Position numbers and translations under genes: made by a program
Shown here: in pieces, positions 9,463 through 18,211 of the stretch
Layout of the letters: every line of letters begins with the position of its first letter
Numbering within the stretch: position 1 is the first letter of the stretch
NCBI GenBank assembly: GCA_965226475.1
Contig: CBDDDJ010000003.1
Location: 1,364,001 to 1,428,000 of the forward strand
DNA from: JASLMY01 sp965226475
GTDB lineage: Bacteria; Pseudomonadota; Alphaproteobacteria; GCA-2731375
Reading direction: 5' to 3'
DNA length: 64,000 nucleotides
The notes under the pieces: generated by a model
Databases searched by the model: none
Told to the model about the DNA's origin: nothing
The model's input: the letters and a program-made list of their open reading frames with translations, nothing else

Positions 9463-9546
9463 GCCAGAGCACAAATCCGTCGCCGCCGGGGAAAATGGGT
9501 TTGGTGACGCGGGCCTCGATGCCGCGATAGCGAGGGGGGATCTGGC

Positions 9547-9585
9547 TTGACACCGTCGAGTTCTTCGCATAACTTATAAGTTATG
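9547..9585 (+). promoter_or_regulatory. Promoter with palindromic operator over the arsR-type start codon
   Basis: TTGACA at 9547-9552 is separated by 17 bases from TAACTT at 9570-9575. A perfect 18-bp palindrome CATAACTTATAAGTTATG covers 9568-9585, overlapping the -10 and the ATG at 9583. A further GGTTATG half-site follows at 9595-9601. The predicted transcript would begin at about the A of the start codon and no ribosome site is present, so the mRNA is likely leaderless. Auto-repression by the ArsR protein is inferred from position. Confidence 0.55.
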
Positions 9586-9951
9586 GAACCTTTAGGTTAT
9601 GAAAAGTCTCCTCGGAACCTCGACACGGTCTTTGCCGCGCTCGCCGATCCGACGCGGCGTGCCATCCTGTCGCGGCTGGCGATCGGCGAGGCATCCGTGA
9701 ATGAGATCGCCGCGCCGTTCGCGATGAGCCAGCCAGCGGTGTCGAAGCATCTGAAAATGCTGGAACGGGCCGGATTGATCGAGCGGGATATTGACAAACA
9801 GCGCCGGCCGGCGCGGCTCAAGGCGGAGCCGATGGCGGCGGCGGTCAGTTGGCTCGAAGAGTTCAAACAGTTCTGGTCATCGAGTTTGGATCAACTCGAT
9901 GACCTGGTGGAGGCGTTGAAAAATGGTGAAACGAAAGGGACCCGGGAATGA
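9583..9951 (+). CDS. ArsR-family transcriptional regulator
   Basis: The 122-residue winged-helix protein has the ArsR core: VFAALADPTRRAILSRLAIGEASV, then the recognition helix MSQPAVSKHLKMLERAGL and the wing (IERDIDKQRRPARLKAE). No metal-binding cysteines are present, so it belongs to the ArsR branch typically paired with AHSA1/SRPBCC proteins. Its stop overlaps the next ATG by four bases, implying translational coupling. The ATG at 9583 sits inside a perfect palindrome and lacks a ribosome site. It probably represses its own operon. Confidence 0.88.
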   Translation: MEPLGYEKSPRNLDTVFAALADPTRRAILSRLAIGEASVNEIAAPFAMSQPAVSKHLKMLERAGLIERDIDKQRRPARLKAEPMAAAVSWLEEFKQFWSSSLDQLDDLVEALKNGETKGTRE

Positions 9952-10442
9952 ATCATGTGCCGACTTACATGCTGGAGCGGGTCTTCGATGCCCCGCGCGA
10001 GCTGGTGTGGAGGACCTGGACCGATCCAGAGCTGGTGCCGCGCTGGTACGGGCCGGGCGTGGAATCGATTGTCCATCGCCTCGAGGTCAAACCCGGCGGA
10101 CTGTGGCTCCACGAAATGCGATGGGGCGGCAATGCCAACTTTCAACGGGCCGAATACACCGAGGTCGCCTCGCCGGAGCGGCTGGTCTGGTTGCACACCG
10201 CGTCGGATGCGGACTGGAACGTCATTCCCAATCACATGATGGCCGACTGGCCGCTCATACTTCTGACGACGGTGACGTTCGAGGAAGATGGCGCTCGGAC
10301 CCGGATGCGCCTGACCTGGGTGCCCCATGAGGCGAGCGAGGCAGAGATGGCCTGCTTCGCCGGCGCGCTCGAGGGCTTGGACAAGGGCTGGGGCAAAGGC
10401 ATGGAGTTGCTCGCCGAACTGTTGGCCGAAATGCAAGCCTGA
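9948..10442 (+). CDS. SRPBCC (AHSA1/START-fold) protein
   Basis: The 164-residue protein has the AHSA1 opening (LERVFDAPRELVWRTWTDPELVPRWYGP) and closes with the long C-terminal helix (GWGKGMELLAELLAEM). The fold encloses a hydrophobic cavity; the ligand is unknown. It overlaps the ArsR-type regulator gene by ATGA and is co-transcribed. ArsR-AHSA1 pairs are widespread and thought to respond to small hydrophobic ligands or stress. The gene is intact. Confidence 0.85.
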   Translation: MNHVPTYMLERVFDAPRELVWRTWTDPELVPRWYGPGVESIVHRLEVKPGGLWLHEMRWGGNANFQRAEYTEVASPERLVWLHTASDADWNVIPNHMMADWPLILLTTVTFEEDGARTRMRLTWVPHEASEAEMACFAGALEGLDKGWGKGMELLAELLAEMQA

Positions 10443-10517
10443 GCGGACCACCTAACGTTTGCGTTGCCAGGTGATGTCCTGGACGATCGGCCATGAGGTC
10501 GCCGAAGTTTCGCTCCC

Positions 10518-10755
10518 TCAGGCGTCGAGGGCGGCGCGGGTGATGGTCTCGATATAGTCCATCAGCCGGTCGGAGGCCTCGGCCGCCACCGACGCATCGC
10601 CCGCCGCGATCGCCTCGTCCAACTCCGCGTGTCGCCGGGCCGCTAAGGGCAGGTCGGCGACCCGGCGGTGGTGGCGGTACCAGAAGCGGCGCGAGAGGCC
10701 GTGCATCGGCCCCATGGTTTCGGCGGCGTATTCGTTGCGCGCCGCCGCCAGCAAG
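10518..10755 (-). pseudogene. GntR/FCD regulator, C-terminal remnant (duplicate of the downstream gntR)
   Basis: About 78 codons match the C-terminus of the GntR protein at 12516-13172 almost residue for residue (MHGLSRRFWYRHHRRVADLP; DRLMDYIETITRAALDA against DRLLAYIESITRAALDA). The nucleotide sequence is also closely similar. Homology stops at about 10755, within the FCD ligand domain, and no HTH part is present. The two copies lie in the same orientation on either side of the aminotransferase gene, forming a direct repeat of about 240 bp. Confidence 0.85.
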
Positions 10756-11252
10756 TTCGAATTCGCGGGGTTTCGCGTGACAGTTACCGAATTCCGCCCG
10801 AGATCCAGGGAGCGGCACCCCGCCGTCGAACCCATGATGAACGGTCGCCCGGGCCGTGACGGCGAAATGCGGCGGTGTCAGGCCCCCACGCGGAGGCGCC
10901 CGGTAGATGCCGTGGTGTGTGCCACATATGCCACAAGATATGGTCTTCTTAAAGAGCACATTAATAATGTACGGTGTAAAAAACGCCGTTTTTGCAAAAC
11001 GGATTTGCCCCAGCCGACCGGTCTTCCGTCGGGCGATGGTGCCGACACCGCCGCGCGGACCTTTCGCCGGCGCGCGCGCAGCTGCCTCGAAATTGCCGTC
11101 GACGTCCCGACTGATTACTATGGCGACCGAATCCGGCGGTCGTCCGGGGACTGTCGCTCCGAGGCACCGTCCCCGCGCCGTCGTCGACGCCCCGAGGCGG
11201 GCCAGCGCTCGGCGGGCCGGGCGGCGCGATCGGGGGAGGCGAGGGGGAGGCG
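10756..11252. other. Intergenic, no gene recognised
   Basis: No reading frame here resembles a known family. An AT-rich patch at about 10920-11000 includes a short-armed inverted repeat (AAAACGCCGTTTT) and may hold a promoter for the aminotransferase gene. The rest is GC-rich. It probably contains the scar of the event that left the GntR remnant next to it. Confidence 0.4.
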
Positions 11253-12497
11253 ATGCAGGACACCGAGCCCGTCCTCTTTGAGGAACTCGATCCGGCGCCC
11301 CGGCTGCTGATGGGGCCGGGGCCGGTCGACGTCTATCCCCGCGTGCTCAGGGCGCTGGCGACGCCCATGCTGGGGCAGTTCGATCCCCAGTTCACCGCCT
11401 ACATGAACGAAGTCATGGTGCTCTACCGCCAGGTCTTCCGAACGGAAAACCACTGGTCGCTGCTGATCGACGGCACCGCGCGGGCCGGGATCGAGGCTTG
11501 CCTCGTCTCGCTGATCCGCCCCGGCGACACGGTGCTGGTGCCGATCTTCGGCCGCTTCGGCCACCTGCTGAGCGAGATCGCCGGGCGCTGCGGGGCGGAG
11601 GTCCGGACCCTGGAGTGCGAGTGGGGCCGCGTGTTCGAGCCGCAGCGGATCGCCGACGCGGTGAAGCGGCACGCGCCCGAGGTCGTGGCCCTGGTGCACG
11701 GAGACACCTCGACGACGATGGCCCAGCCCCTGGACGAGATCGGCGCCCTCTGCCGCGAGGCCGGCGCCCTGGTCTACGTCGACGCGACGGCGACGCTCGG
11801 CGGCAATCCGCTCGAGGTCGACGCCTGGCGACTGGACGCGGTCAGCGCCGGCCTGCAGAAGTGCATGTCCGGCCCGCCCGGCTCGGCCCCGCTAACCTTC
11901 AACGAGCGCGTGGTCGAGCGCGTGAGCGCGCGCAAACACATCGAGGCCGGCATCCGCCCGGCCGGCTTCGAGGACGCGGGCGGCCCCCGCATCGCCTCGA
12001 ACTACTTCGATCTGCCGATGCTCATGGACTATTGGAGCGCGGTCCGCCTCAACCATCACACGGAAGCCACGACCATGCTCTACGCGGCGCGCGAATGCGC
12101 CCGCGTCGTGCTCGCCGAGGGGCTGGAAGCGGGCTTCGCGCGCCACCGCCTGGCCAGCCGGGCGCTCCGCGCTGGCCTGGAGGCCATGGGCCTCGAGCTG
12201 TTCGGCGATCCCGCCAATCGCATGGCGAACGTCACCGGGGTCTACATTCCCCAGGCCGTCGAGGGGGACAAGGCGCGGGCTGAACTGCTGGAGGATTTCG
12301 GCATCGAGATCGGCACCTCCTTCGGCCCGCTGCACGGCAAGATCTGGCGCATCGGCACCATGGGCCACGTCTGCCGCAAGGCCAACGTCCTGCGCTGCCT
12401 GAACGCGCTGGAGGCGGTGCTGCGGCGGAACGGCTTCGCCGCGCCGGCAAACGCCGGAGTCGATGCCGCCTACGAGATCCATGGCGGCGAGGGCTGA
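11253..12497 (+). CDS. Class V aminotransferase, (S)-ureidoglycine-glyoxylate / serine-glyoxylate type
   Basis: The 414-residue PLP enzyme has the family signature LLMGPGPVDVYPRVLRAL, GQFDPQFTAYMNE and VPIFGRFGHLLSEIAGRCGA. The likely PLP lysine is K203 in GLQKCMSGPPG and the preceding aspartate lies in VYVDATATLGG; SFGPLHGKIWRIGTMGH is near the end. As I remember the family, these blocks resemble PucG-type ureidoglycine-glyoxylate aminotransferase more than plain serine-glyoxylate enzymes. That would suit purine/allantoin nitrogen use and the neighbouring hydantoinase operon, but substrate is inferred only. A strong GGGGGAGGCG ribosome site precedes the ATG. The gene converges with gntR. Confidence 0.8.
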   Translation: MQDTEPVLFEELDPAPRLLMGPGPVDVYPRVLRALATPMLGQFDPQFTAYMNEVMVLYRQVFRTENHWSLLIDGTARAGIEACLVSLIRPGDTVLVPIFGRFGHLLSEIAGRCGAEVRTLECEWGRVFEPQRIADAVKRHAPEVVALVHGDTSTTMAQPLDEIGALCREAGALVYVDATATLGGNPLEVDAWRLDAVSAGLQKCMSGPPGSAPLTFNERVVERVSARKHIEAGIRPAGFEDAGGPRIASNYFDLPMLMDYWSAVRLNHHTEATTMLYAARECARVVLAEGLEAGFARHRLASRALRAGLEAMGLELFGDPANRMANVTGVYIPQAVEGDKARAELLEDFGIEIGTSFGPLHGKIWRIGTMGHVCRKANVLRCLNALEAVLRRNGFAAPANAGVDAAYEIHGGEG

Positions 12498-12515
12498 GGG
12501 CCGCGCCGGAACCTC

Positions 12516-13172
12516 TCAGGCGTCGAGGGCCGCGCGGGTGATGCTCTCGATGTAAGCCAGCAGCCGGTCGGAGGCCTCGGCCGCCGCCTCGGCTTCGCCC
12601 GCCGCGATCGCCTCGGCCAGTTCGGCATGGCGCCGCGCGGCCTGCGGCAGGTCGGCGACCCGGCGATGGTGGCGGTACCAGAAGCGGCGCGAGAGGCCAT
12701 GCATCAGCCCCATGGTCTTGGCGGCGAATTCGTTGCGCGCCGCCACCGCCGACAGCAGGTTCAACCGGCGATCCAGCCGCATGAAGCCGAGGTCGTCGTT
12801 TTCCGCCGCCGCCAGGCGCATGCCGGCGGCAATTTCGGCGAATCCCCGGCGCTCCTCCACCTCGCTCCGGCGGGCGGCGGAGCGCGCGATCAGCCGCTCG
12901 ATCTCGCGGCGGACTTCCAGCAGGCGGAGCTGCGCGGCGATGTCGATCTCGGAAATCAGAATGCCGCGGCGCGGCAGGATCACGACCAGTCCCTCGCGGG
13001 CCAGGCGATGCAGCGATTCACGCACGGGCGTGCGGCCGATGCCCAGACGCTCGGCGAGCTGCCCCTCGGAATGCGCGGTGCCCGGCGCCAGCTGGAGCGT
13101 GACGATCAGCTCCTCCAGTTCCCGGTAGGCCCGGTCGGCGAGGCTGGCGCCCGCGTCCGCCGTCTCGCCCAT
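12516..13172 (-). CDS. GntR-family regulator (FCD domain)
   Basis: The 218-residue protein has an N-terminal winged HTH (YRELEELIVTLQLAPGTAHSEGQLAERLGIGRTPVRESLHRL, shown here only to mark the region) and a C-terminal FCD all-helical effector domain. The ATG at 13172 is chosen; a TTG at 13196 overlapping the upstream stop as TTGA is possible. It is the last gene of the tauD-hyuA-hyuB-acd operon and probably its local regulator. Its C-terminal sequence is duplicated at 10518-10755. Confidence 0.88.
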   Translation of the reverse strand: MGETADAGASLADRAYRELEELIVTLQLAPGTAHSEGQLAERLGIGRTPVRESLHRLAREGLVVILPRRGILISEIDIAAQLRLLEVRREIERLIARSAARRSEVEERRGFAEIAAGMRLAAAENDDLGFMRLDRRLNLLSAVAARNEFAAKTMGLMHGLSRRFWYRHHRRVADLPQAARRHAELAEAIAAGEAEAAAEASDRLLAYIESITRAALDA

Positions 13173-13192
13173 GTCCCCCACCAATTCCCGCT

Positions 13193-14404
13193 TCAAAGGC
13201 CGAGGATCAGCTTGGCCATGATGTTGCGCTGGATCTCGTTGCTGCCGCCGTAGATAGAGGCCTTGCGCAGGTTGAAATAGCGCCCCGCCGTGTTCATCGA
13301 ATAGTCGGGACCGATTGCCGGCATGTTGGCGCCGAAGGCCAGTACGTCGTGATCGTGGGGCTGGGCATAGTAGCCGATCGCCTCCACCGCCAGTTCGCTG
13401 ATCGCCTGGGCCACCTCGGTCCCCCGCGTCTTCAGGATCGAGGATTCGGCGCCCGGCCGCGCGCCGCTCGAGAGCGAGCTCAAAATCCTGAGTTCGGTCA
13501 CCTCGACCGCCCGGGTCTCGATCTCCAGCGCGTCGAGCCGGCGGCGGAAGCCGTCATTCTCCATCAAGGGCGCCTGGGCCTCGCTCTCGTGTCCGGCCAT
13601 GTGGCGGACCTTGGCGAGCGCGCCGTAGAGCCCGCCAGCGGACGCGTTGCCGCGTTCGAACTCCAGCAGGTACTTGGCGACGGTCCAGCCCTGGTTTTCA
13701 TCGCCGATGCGGTTGGCTTGTGGCACGCGGACGTCATCGAAAAGGACCTCGTTCACCTCCTGGAGCGGCGCGGGCGTCTGGTCCAGGATCGGCAGCGGAC
13801 GCACCTCTATTCCGGGCGAGGTCATGTCGATCAGCAGGAAGCTGATCCCCGCCTGCCGCTTGCCCTCGCTCGAGGTCCGCACCAGGCAGAAGATCCAGTC
13901 CGCGTCCTGTGCCCGGGTGGTCCAGATCTTGCGGCCGCTGACGATGTAGTCGTCGCCGTCGGGAACCGCGCGGGTCTGCAAGGAGGCCAAGTCCGAGCCC
14001 GAGCCCGGCTCCGAATAGCCCTGACACCACCAGACGTTGGTCGCCAGGATATCGGGCAGGAAGCGTTTTTTCTGTTCCTCCGTGCCGTAATGCATGATCA
14101 CGGGCGCCACCATCTTGAGGCCGAAGGAGACCGGGCGCGGCGCGCCGGCGCGCTGGATCTCGGTCTCGAAGATGTATTTCCGCGATGGCGGCCACTCGGC
14201 GCCGCCGTGTTCCTTGGGCCAGTTAGGCGCGATCCAGCCCTTCGCGTGAAGCGCCTTCTGCCATTGGATATGGTCGTCCTTCGCCAGGTAACCGGTGGTC
14301 GACTTGGCGGCGCGGGACCGCATGTCGTCGGTGTAATGCTCGGCGATGAAGGCGCGGACTTCCCCGCGGAAGACCTCGTCCTCGGGGCTGAAGTCAAAGT
14401 CCAT
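13193..14404 (-). CDS. Acyl-CoA dehydrogenase family protein
   Basis: The 403-residue flavoenzyme has the ACAD layout: N-terminal helical domain (FDFSPEDEVFRGEVRAFIAEH), middle beta domain with WWCQGYSEPGSGSDLASLQT and the FAD-binding strand YIVSGRKIWTTRAQDADW, and a C-terminal helical domain ending YGGSNEIQRNIMAKLILGL. It would oxidise a CoA thioester at C2-C3 with FAD. Its start overlaps the end of hyuB by 11 bases, so it is translationally coupled in the operon. Substrate is unknown; an acyl-CoA arising from ring-opened amide breakdown is an inference from context. Confidence 0.88.
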   Translation of the reverse strand: MDFDFSPEDEVFRGEVRAFIAEHYTDDMRSRAAKSTTGYLAKDDHIQWQKALHAKGWIAPNWPKEHGGAEWPPSRKYIFETEIQRAGAPRPVSFGLKMVAPVIMHYGTEEQKKRFLPDILATNVWWCQGYSEPGSGSDLASLQTRAVPDGDDYIVSGRKIWTTRAQDADWIFCLVRTSSEGKRQAGISFLLIDMTSPGIEVRPLPILDQTPAPLQEVNEVLFDDVRVPQANRIGDENQGWTVAKYLLEFERGNASAGGLYGALAKVRHMAGHESEAQAPLMENDGFRRRLDALEIETRAVEVTELRILSSLSSGARPGAESSILKTRGTEVAQAISELAVEAIGYYAQPHDHDVLAFGANMPAIGPDYSMNTAGRYFNLRKASIYGGSNEIQRNIMAKLILGL

Positions 14405-16172
14405 GGGATGATCCGTCCTCGTCCGGGCCTGGCCGCGCCGACGCGCCCCTCTTTATCAGCTCGCCCGCACGGCTGGCCAGCGCCTCGCCGTAGCGGGTCC
14501 GCGCCGCTTCCCCGCCGACCTTGCCGTCGGCGAGGTCGAGAGCCAGCGCGTCGGCCGCGCGGGCCCCGGGATCGCCGAGCCCGCCGCCCCCCGGCGTCTC
14601 CATGCGAATGGAATCGCCCGCCGCCAGCACGATTCGGCTGGGCTTGGAGGAGAGTTCGACCTCGCCGCCATCCTTCCGCCGGTGCAGCATGCGCGCCCGC
14701 GCGCCGTCGAGACCGCCGTCGAGGCCGGGCGCCCCCGTCTCATGCCCGTCGGAGCGGGCCGAGAAGACGACGCCATCCCGCGTCGCGGCGATCTCCCGCG
14801 CGATGCCGAGGCCGCCGCGCCGCTCGCCCGCGCCGCCCGAATCCTCGACCAGGCCGTATTCCACGACGCGCAGGCAGTATTCATGCTCCAGCGCCTCGGC
14901 CGGCAGGTTCGAGGTGTTGGTCATGTGCATCTGGATCGCTTCCATCCCGTCCGCCTCGACCGTGGCGCCGCCGCCGCCGCCCACCGTCTCCAGATAGACG
15001 AAGGGCTCGCCGTCGGCCGGCCGGGGACCGGAGAAGACGATCGCGGGCACGATGTCGTGGCCCGCCGACATGGCGCGTTCCGCCGGCAGCAGGGGGGCGA
15101 AGGCGCGGAAGAGGGCGCGGGCGATCTTGTTGCAGGTGATGGAGCGGGCACCGCAGGCGGCGGGCGCCGCCGGGTTGACCAGGCTCGCCTCCGGCAGCAC
15201 GACGTCGATCGCCCCGAACATGCCGCTGTTGGGCGCGAGTTCGGGATCGAGCAGCGCCTTGACGCAATAGTAGACGGTCGCGTGCGTGGCGCTGGGCGCG
15301 ACGTTCATGGCACCTCGCGCCTGGCCGCCGGTGCCGGAAAAATCGATTGTCAGCCGTTCTCCTTCCACCTCGACCTCGACGACAATGGGTACCGGCCGGC
15401 CGACGAAGCCGTCGTCGTCGAGATGCGCTTCGCCCCGGTGGCGGCCGTCGGGCAAGGCGCGAACCCGGCGGGCGAGGCGGCGATGGGTATAGGCGAGGAG
15501 ATCGTCGAGCGCCCGGTCGACGGCGACTTGGCCCTTCTCCTCGATCAGGTCGGCGGCGAGAACCCGGCCCCGCTCGTTGGTCGCCACCTGGACCTGGAGA
15601 TCGAGACGCCGTTCGACCGCGTCGCGCGAGTTGAGCGCGATCAGGTCGATGACGTCGCGGTCGATCGCGCCGGCCCGGGCGATGCGGACGGCGGGAATGC
15701 GCAGGCCTTCCTCGTAGATGGTCCGCGACTGGCCGGAGATCGAGCCCGGCACGCTGCCGCCGACATCGGCATGGTGGCCGATGTTGGCGGCGAAGAATCG
15801 CACCCGGCCGTCGTGGAAAATCGGCGTGACGACGGAGATATCGGGAGTGTGGGTGCCGCCCGCCACGTAAGGATCGTTGCAGACGAAAGCGTCGCCCTCG
15901 ACCATCCCGTCGATTCCCACCAGCCCGAGCGCCGCCTCCACCCCGCCCATGAGGGAGCCCAGATGCAGCGGCACGTGCGCCGCCTGCGCCGCCAGCCGGC
16001 CCCGGGCATCGAAGAGGGCGACGGAGCAGTCCTTGCGCTCCTTGATGTTGGTCGAGAAGGAGGAGCGCACCAGCGTGTGGCCCATCTCCTCGGTGATCGA
16101 AAGCAGGCGGTTGGAGAAGACCTCCATCTCGATCGGATCGTGAAGCGCGTTGTTGGCGGCGGCGAGGCTCAT
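14394..16172 (-). CDS. hyuB: Hydantoinase B / oxoprolinase beta-type subunit
   Basis: The 592-residue protein starts at the ATG at 16172, which overlaps the hyuA stop by ATGA. Family blocks include DPIEMEVFSNRLLSITEEMG, the metal-site region DAFVCNDPYVAGGTHTPDIS and GHHADVGGSVPGS, and the glycine-rich VGGGGGATVEADGMEA. With HyuA it would form an ATP-dependent amidohydrolase opening hydantoins, N-methylhydantoins, oxoproline or related cyclic amides. The pair sits between a dioxygenase and an acyl-CoA dehydrogenase in one operon. It is complete in length and intact. Confidence 0.92.
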   Translation of the reverse strand: MSLAAANNALHDPIEMEVFSNRLLSITEEMGHTLVRSSFSTNIKERKDCSVALFDARGRLAAQAAHVPLHLGSLMGGVEAALGLVGIDGMVEGDAFVCNDPYVAGGTHTPDISVVTPIFHDGRVRFFAANIGHHADVGGSVPGSISGQSRTIYEEGLRIPAVRIARAGAIDRDVIDLIALNSRDAVERRLDLQVQVATNERGRVLAADLIEEKGQVAVDRALDDLLAYTHRRLARRVRALPDGRHRGEAHLDDDGFVGRPVPIVVEVEVEGERLTIDFSGTGGQARGAMNVAPSATHATVYYCVKALLDPELAPNSGMFGAIDVVLPEASLVNPAAPAACGARSITCNKIARALFRAFAPLLPAERAMSAGHDIVPAIVFSGPRPADGEPFVYLETVGGGGGATVEADGMEAIQMHMTNTSNLPAEALEHEYCLRVVEYGLVEDSGGAGERRGGLGIAREIAATRDGVVFSARSDGHETGAPGLDGGLDGARARMLHRRKDGGEVELSSKPSRIVLAAGDSIRMETPGGGGLGDPGARAADALALDLADGKVGGEAARTRYGEALASRAGELIKRGASARPGPDEDGSSHGL

Positions 16173-18211
16173 TGGGCCTTCTCCTCGATTCCGATATTGC
16201 CCTGGGCATCGACCGTGGCCCGCTGGCCGGGCAGCACGAGGGTGGTGCTGCTCATCTCCTCGACGATCACCGGGCCGTCGAGGACGGCCCCGGCGGGGAT
16301 TCGGTCGCGGTCGTAAACGGGGGTCCGGCACCAGCCGGCCTCGGCGTCGAAATAAACCTCGCGATGCGCGGTGGCCGGCGGTAGTTCCCCCGCCGCCGGC
16401 GCCTCTTCGCCCGCCTGGGCATCGATCCGGCCGACGGCGCGCAGGCGGCAGTTGACGATCTCCACCAGCCGGCCCTCCAACGCATGGCCGTGAACGCGGC
16501 GGTGGGTTTCATGGAAGCGGGCGAGGAAGGCCGCGAGGTCGCCCGACTCGGGCGACCAGGGCACGCGGACCTCGTGGTTCTGGCCGAGATAGCGGGCATC
16601 GAGCGCCATCTCGTGCGCGCGGCGCGTTTCGTCCACCGACTCGCTTTCGAGCCAGCCCTCCCCCTCGGCCCGCATCCCGGCGAGGCGCGCCTCGATTCCT
16701 GGCCAGGTATCGGGCGTCGCGGGCGCGATCTCGGTGCGGACGAAGTCGAGCGCGATATCCGAGACCAGGATACCCCGCGCACAGAGCGTGCCGGGCTCGC
16801 GCGGCACCAGGACGCGGGCGAGACGCAGCTCGCGCGCTATCGCCCCCGCGTGCAGCGGGCCCGCGCCGCCATAGGCCACCAGGGTGAAGCCGGCGAGGTC
16901 GTGGCCCCGCTCGGTCGAAACCGCGCGCACGGCCCGCGTCATGTTGGCGAGCGCGACGCGAATAATCCCGCTCGCCGCTCGCTCGAGCGAGAGGCCGAGC
17001 GGCTCGGAGATGCGCCGCATGACCGCCGCCCGCGCCCGCGCCAGGTCGAGCGGCAAGGTCCCGCCGACAAGGCCACCGGCGCCGAGGCGGCCGAGCACCA
17101 TGTTGGCGTCGGTGAGCGTCACCTCTTCGCCGCCCTGGCCATACGCGACCGGCCCCGGGGTGGCGCCGGCGCTTTGCGGTCCGACCTTGAGGCCGCCCGC
17201 CGCGTCGATCCGGGCGATGGAACCGCCGCCGGCGCCGATCACGTGCACGTCGATCATCGGGTTGCGGGCCGGATGGCCGGCGATCTCCCGCTCGGAGGTG
17301 GCGAGCGGCCGGCCCTCGTGCACCAGCGAAACATCGGTGCTGGTGCCGCCGACGTCGAACGTGACGAGGTTGGCGAAGCCGGCCTCTCCCGCGATCCGCG
17401 CCGCCCCCACGACGCCGGCGGCGGGACCGGAAAGCGCGGTGCGGACGGGATGGCGCCGGGCCGTGGCGACCGACATCAGGCCGCCGTTCGAATGGATCGT
17501 ATAGGGTTCGCCCGGAATGCCCAGCTCGGCCATGGCGGTGGCGAAGCGGCCGAGATAGCGGCTCATCCGAGGGCCTACATATGCGTTCACCACCGTGGTC
17601 GAGGTCCGCTCGAACTCGCGGAACTCGGGCGTCACATCGGCCGAGAAGCTGACGTAGAGCCCGGGCGCCAATTCCGCCGCGAGCGCCGCGATCCGCGCCT
17701 CGTGATCGGGCCGGCGGTAGCTGTGCAGCAGCGCGATCGCCAGGGCCTCGATGCCCTGATCGCGAAGGGCCTCTATTGCCGCCCGGGCCTCGGCCTCGTC
17801 GAGAGGCCGCAGGATTTCGCCGCCGGCCGCCACCCGCTCGTCGAGCTGCAGCCGACGGCGGCGCGGCACCAGGGGCTCGGGCCTTCGGTGGCTATAGTCG
17901 TAGAGGTGGGGGCGGGTCTGGCGCCCGATCTCCAGCACGTCTCGAAAACCGGCCGTTGTGAGGAGGCCGGTCACGGCGCCGCGCCGCTCGATCACCATGT
18001 TGGTCGCCACCGTGGTGCCGTGGCCGAGGAAGGCGACATCCTCCGCTACCGCTCCATGCGCCGCCAACAATCGGCCGAGGCCATCCCCGATGGCGCGCGC
18101 CGGGTCGTCCGGGGTGGATGGCACCTTGACGTGGCGGACCGCGCCGCCCGCCGTCTCGGTCAGGGTGAAATCGGTGAAGGTGCCGCCGACGTCGAAGCCG
18201 ATGCGATACAC
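16169..18211 (-). CDS. hyuA: Hydantoinase A / oxoprolinase alpha-type subunit (ATP-dependent)
   Basis: The 680-residue protein begins with GTG at 18211, directly next to the tauD stop. It has the actin-like ATPase motifs YRIGFDVGGTFTDFTL at the N-terminus, VTFDVGGTSTDVSLV in the middle and VAYGGAGPLHAGAIARE further on, typical of N-methylhydantoinase A. It phosphorylates the substrate amide, which HyuB then helps hydrolyse. The hyuB start overlaps its stop as ATGA. The true substrate (hydantoin, N-methylhydantoin, carbamoyl or oxoproline compound) cannot be told from sequence. Confidence 0.92.
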   Translation of the reverse strand: MYRIGFDVGGTFTDFTLTETAGGAVRHVKVPSTPDDPARAIGDGLGRLLAAHGAVAEDVAFLGHGTTVATNMVIERRGAVTGLLTTAGFRDVLEIGRQTRPHLYDYSHRRPEPLVPRRRRLQLDERVAAGGEILRPLDEAEARAAIEALRDQGIEALAIALLHSYRRPDHEARIAALAAELAPGLYVSFSADVTPEFREFERTSTTVVNAYVGPRMSRYLGRFATAMAELGIPGEPYTIHSNGGLMSVATARRHPVRTALSGPAAGVVGAARIAGEAGFANLVTFDVGGTSTDVSLVHEGRPLATSEREIAGHPARNPMIDVHVIGAGGGSIARIDAAGGLKVGPQSAGATPGPVAYGQGGEEVTLTDANMVLGRLGAGGLVGGTLPLDLARARAAVMRRISEPLGLSLERAASGIIRVALANMTRAVRAVSTERGHDLAGFTLVAYGGAGPLHAGAIARELRLARVLVPREPGTLCARGILVSDIALDFVRTEIAPATPDTWPGIEARLAGMRAEGEGWLESESVDETRRAHEMALDARYLGQNHEVRVPWSPESGDLAAFLARFHETHRRVHGHALEGRLVEIVNCRLRAVGRIDAQAGEEAPAAGELPPATAHREVYFDAEAGWCRTPVYDRDRIPAGAVLDGPVIVEEMSSTTLVLPGQRATVDAQGNIGIEEKAQ

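Noticed and set aside
10965..10995. Hairpin AAAACGCCGTTTT as a terminator
   Set aside because: Very short arms with a one-base centre and no adjacent gene end to serve.
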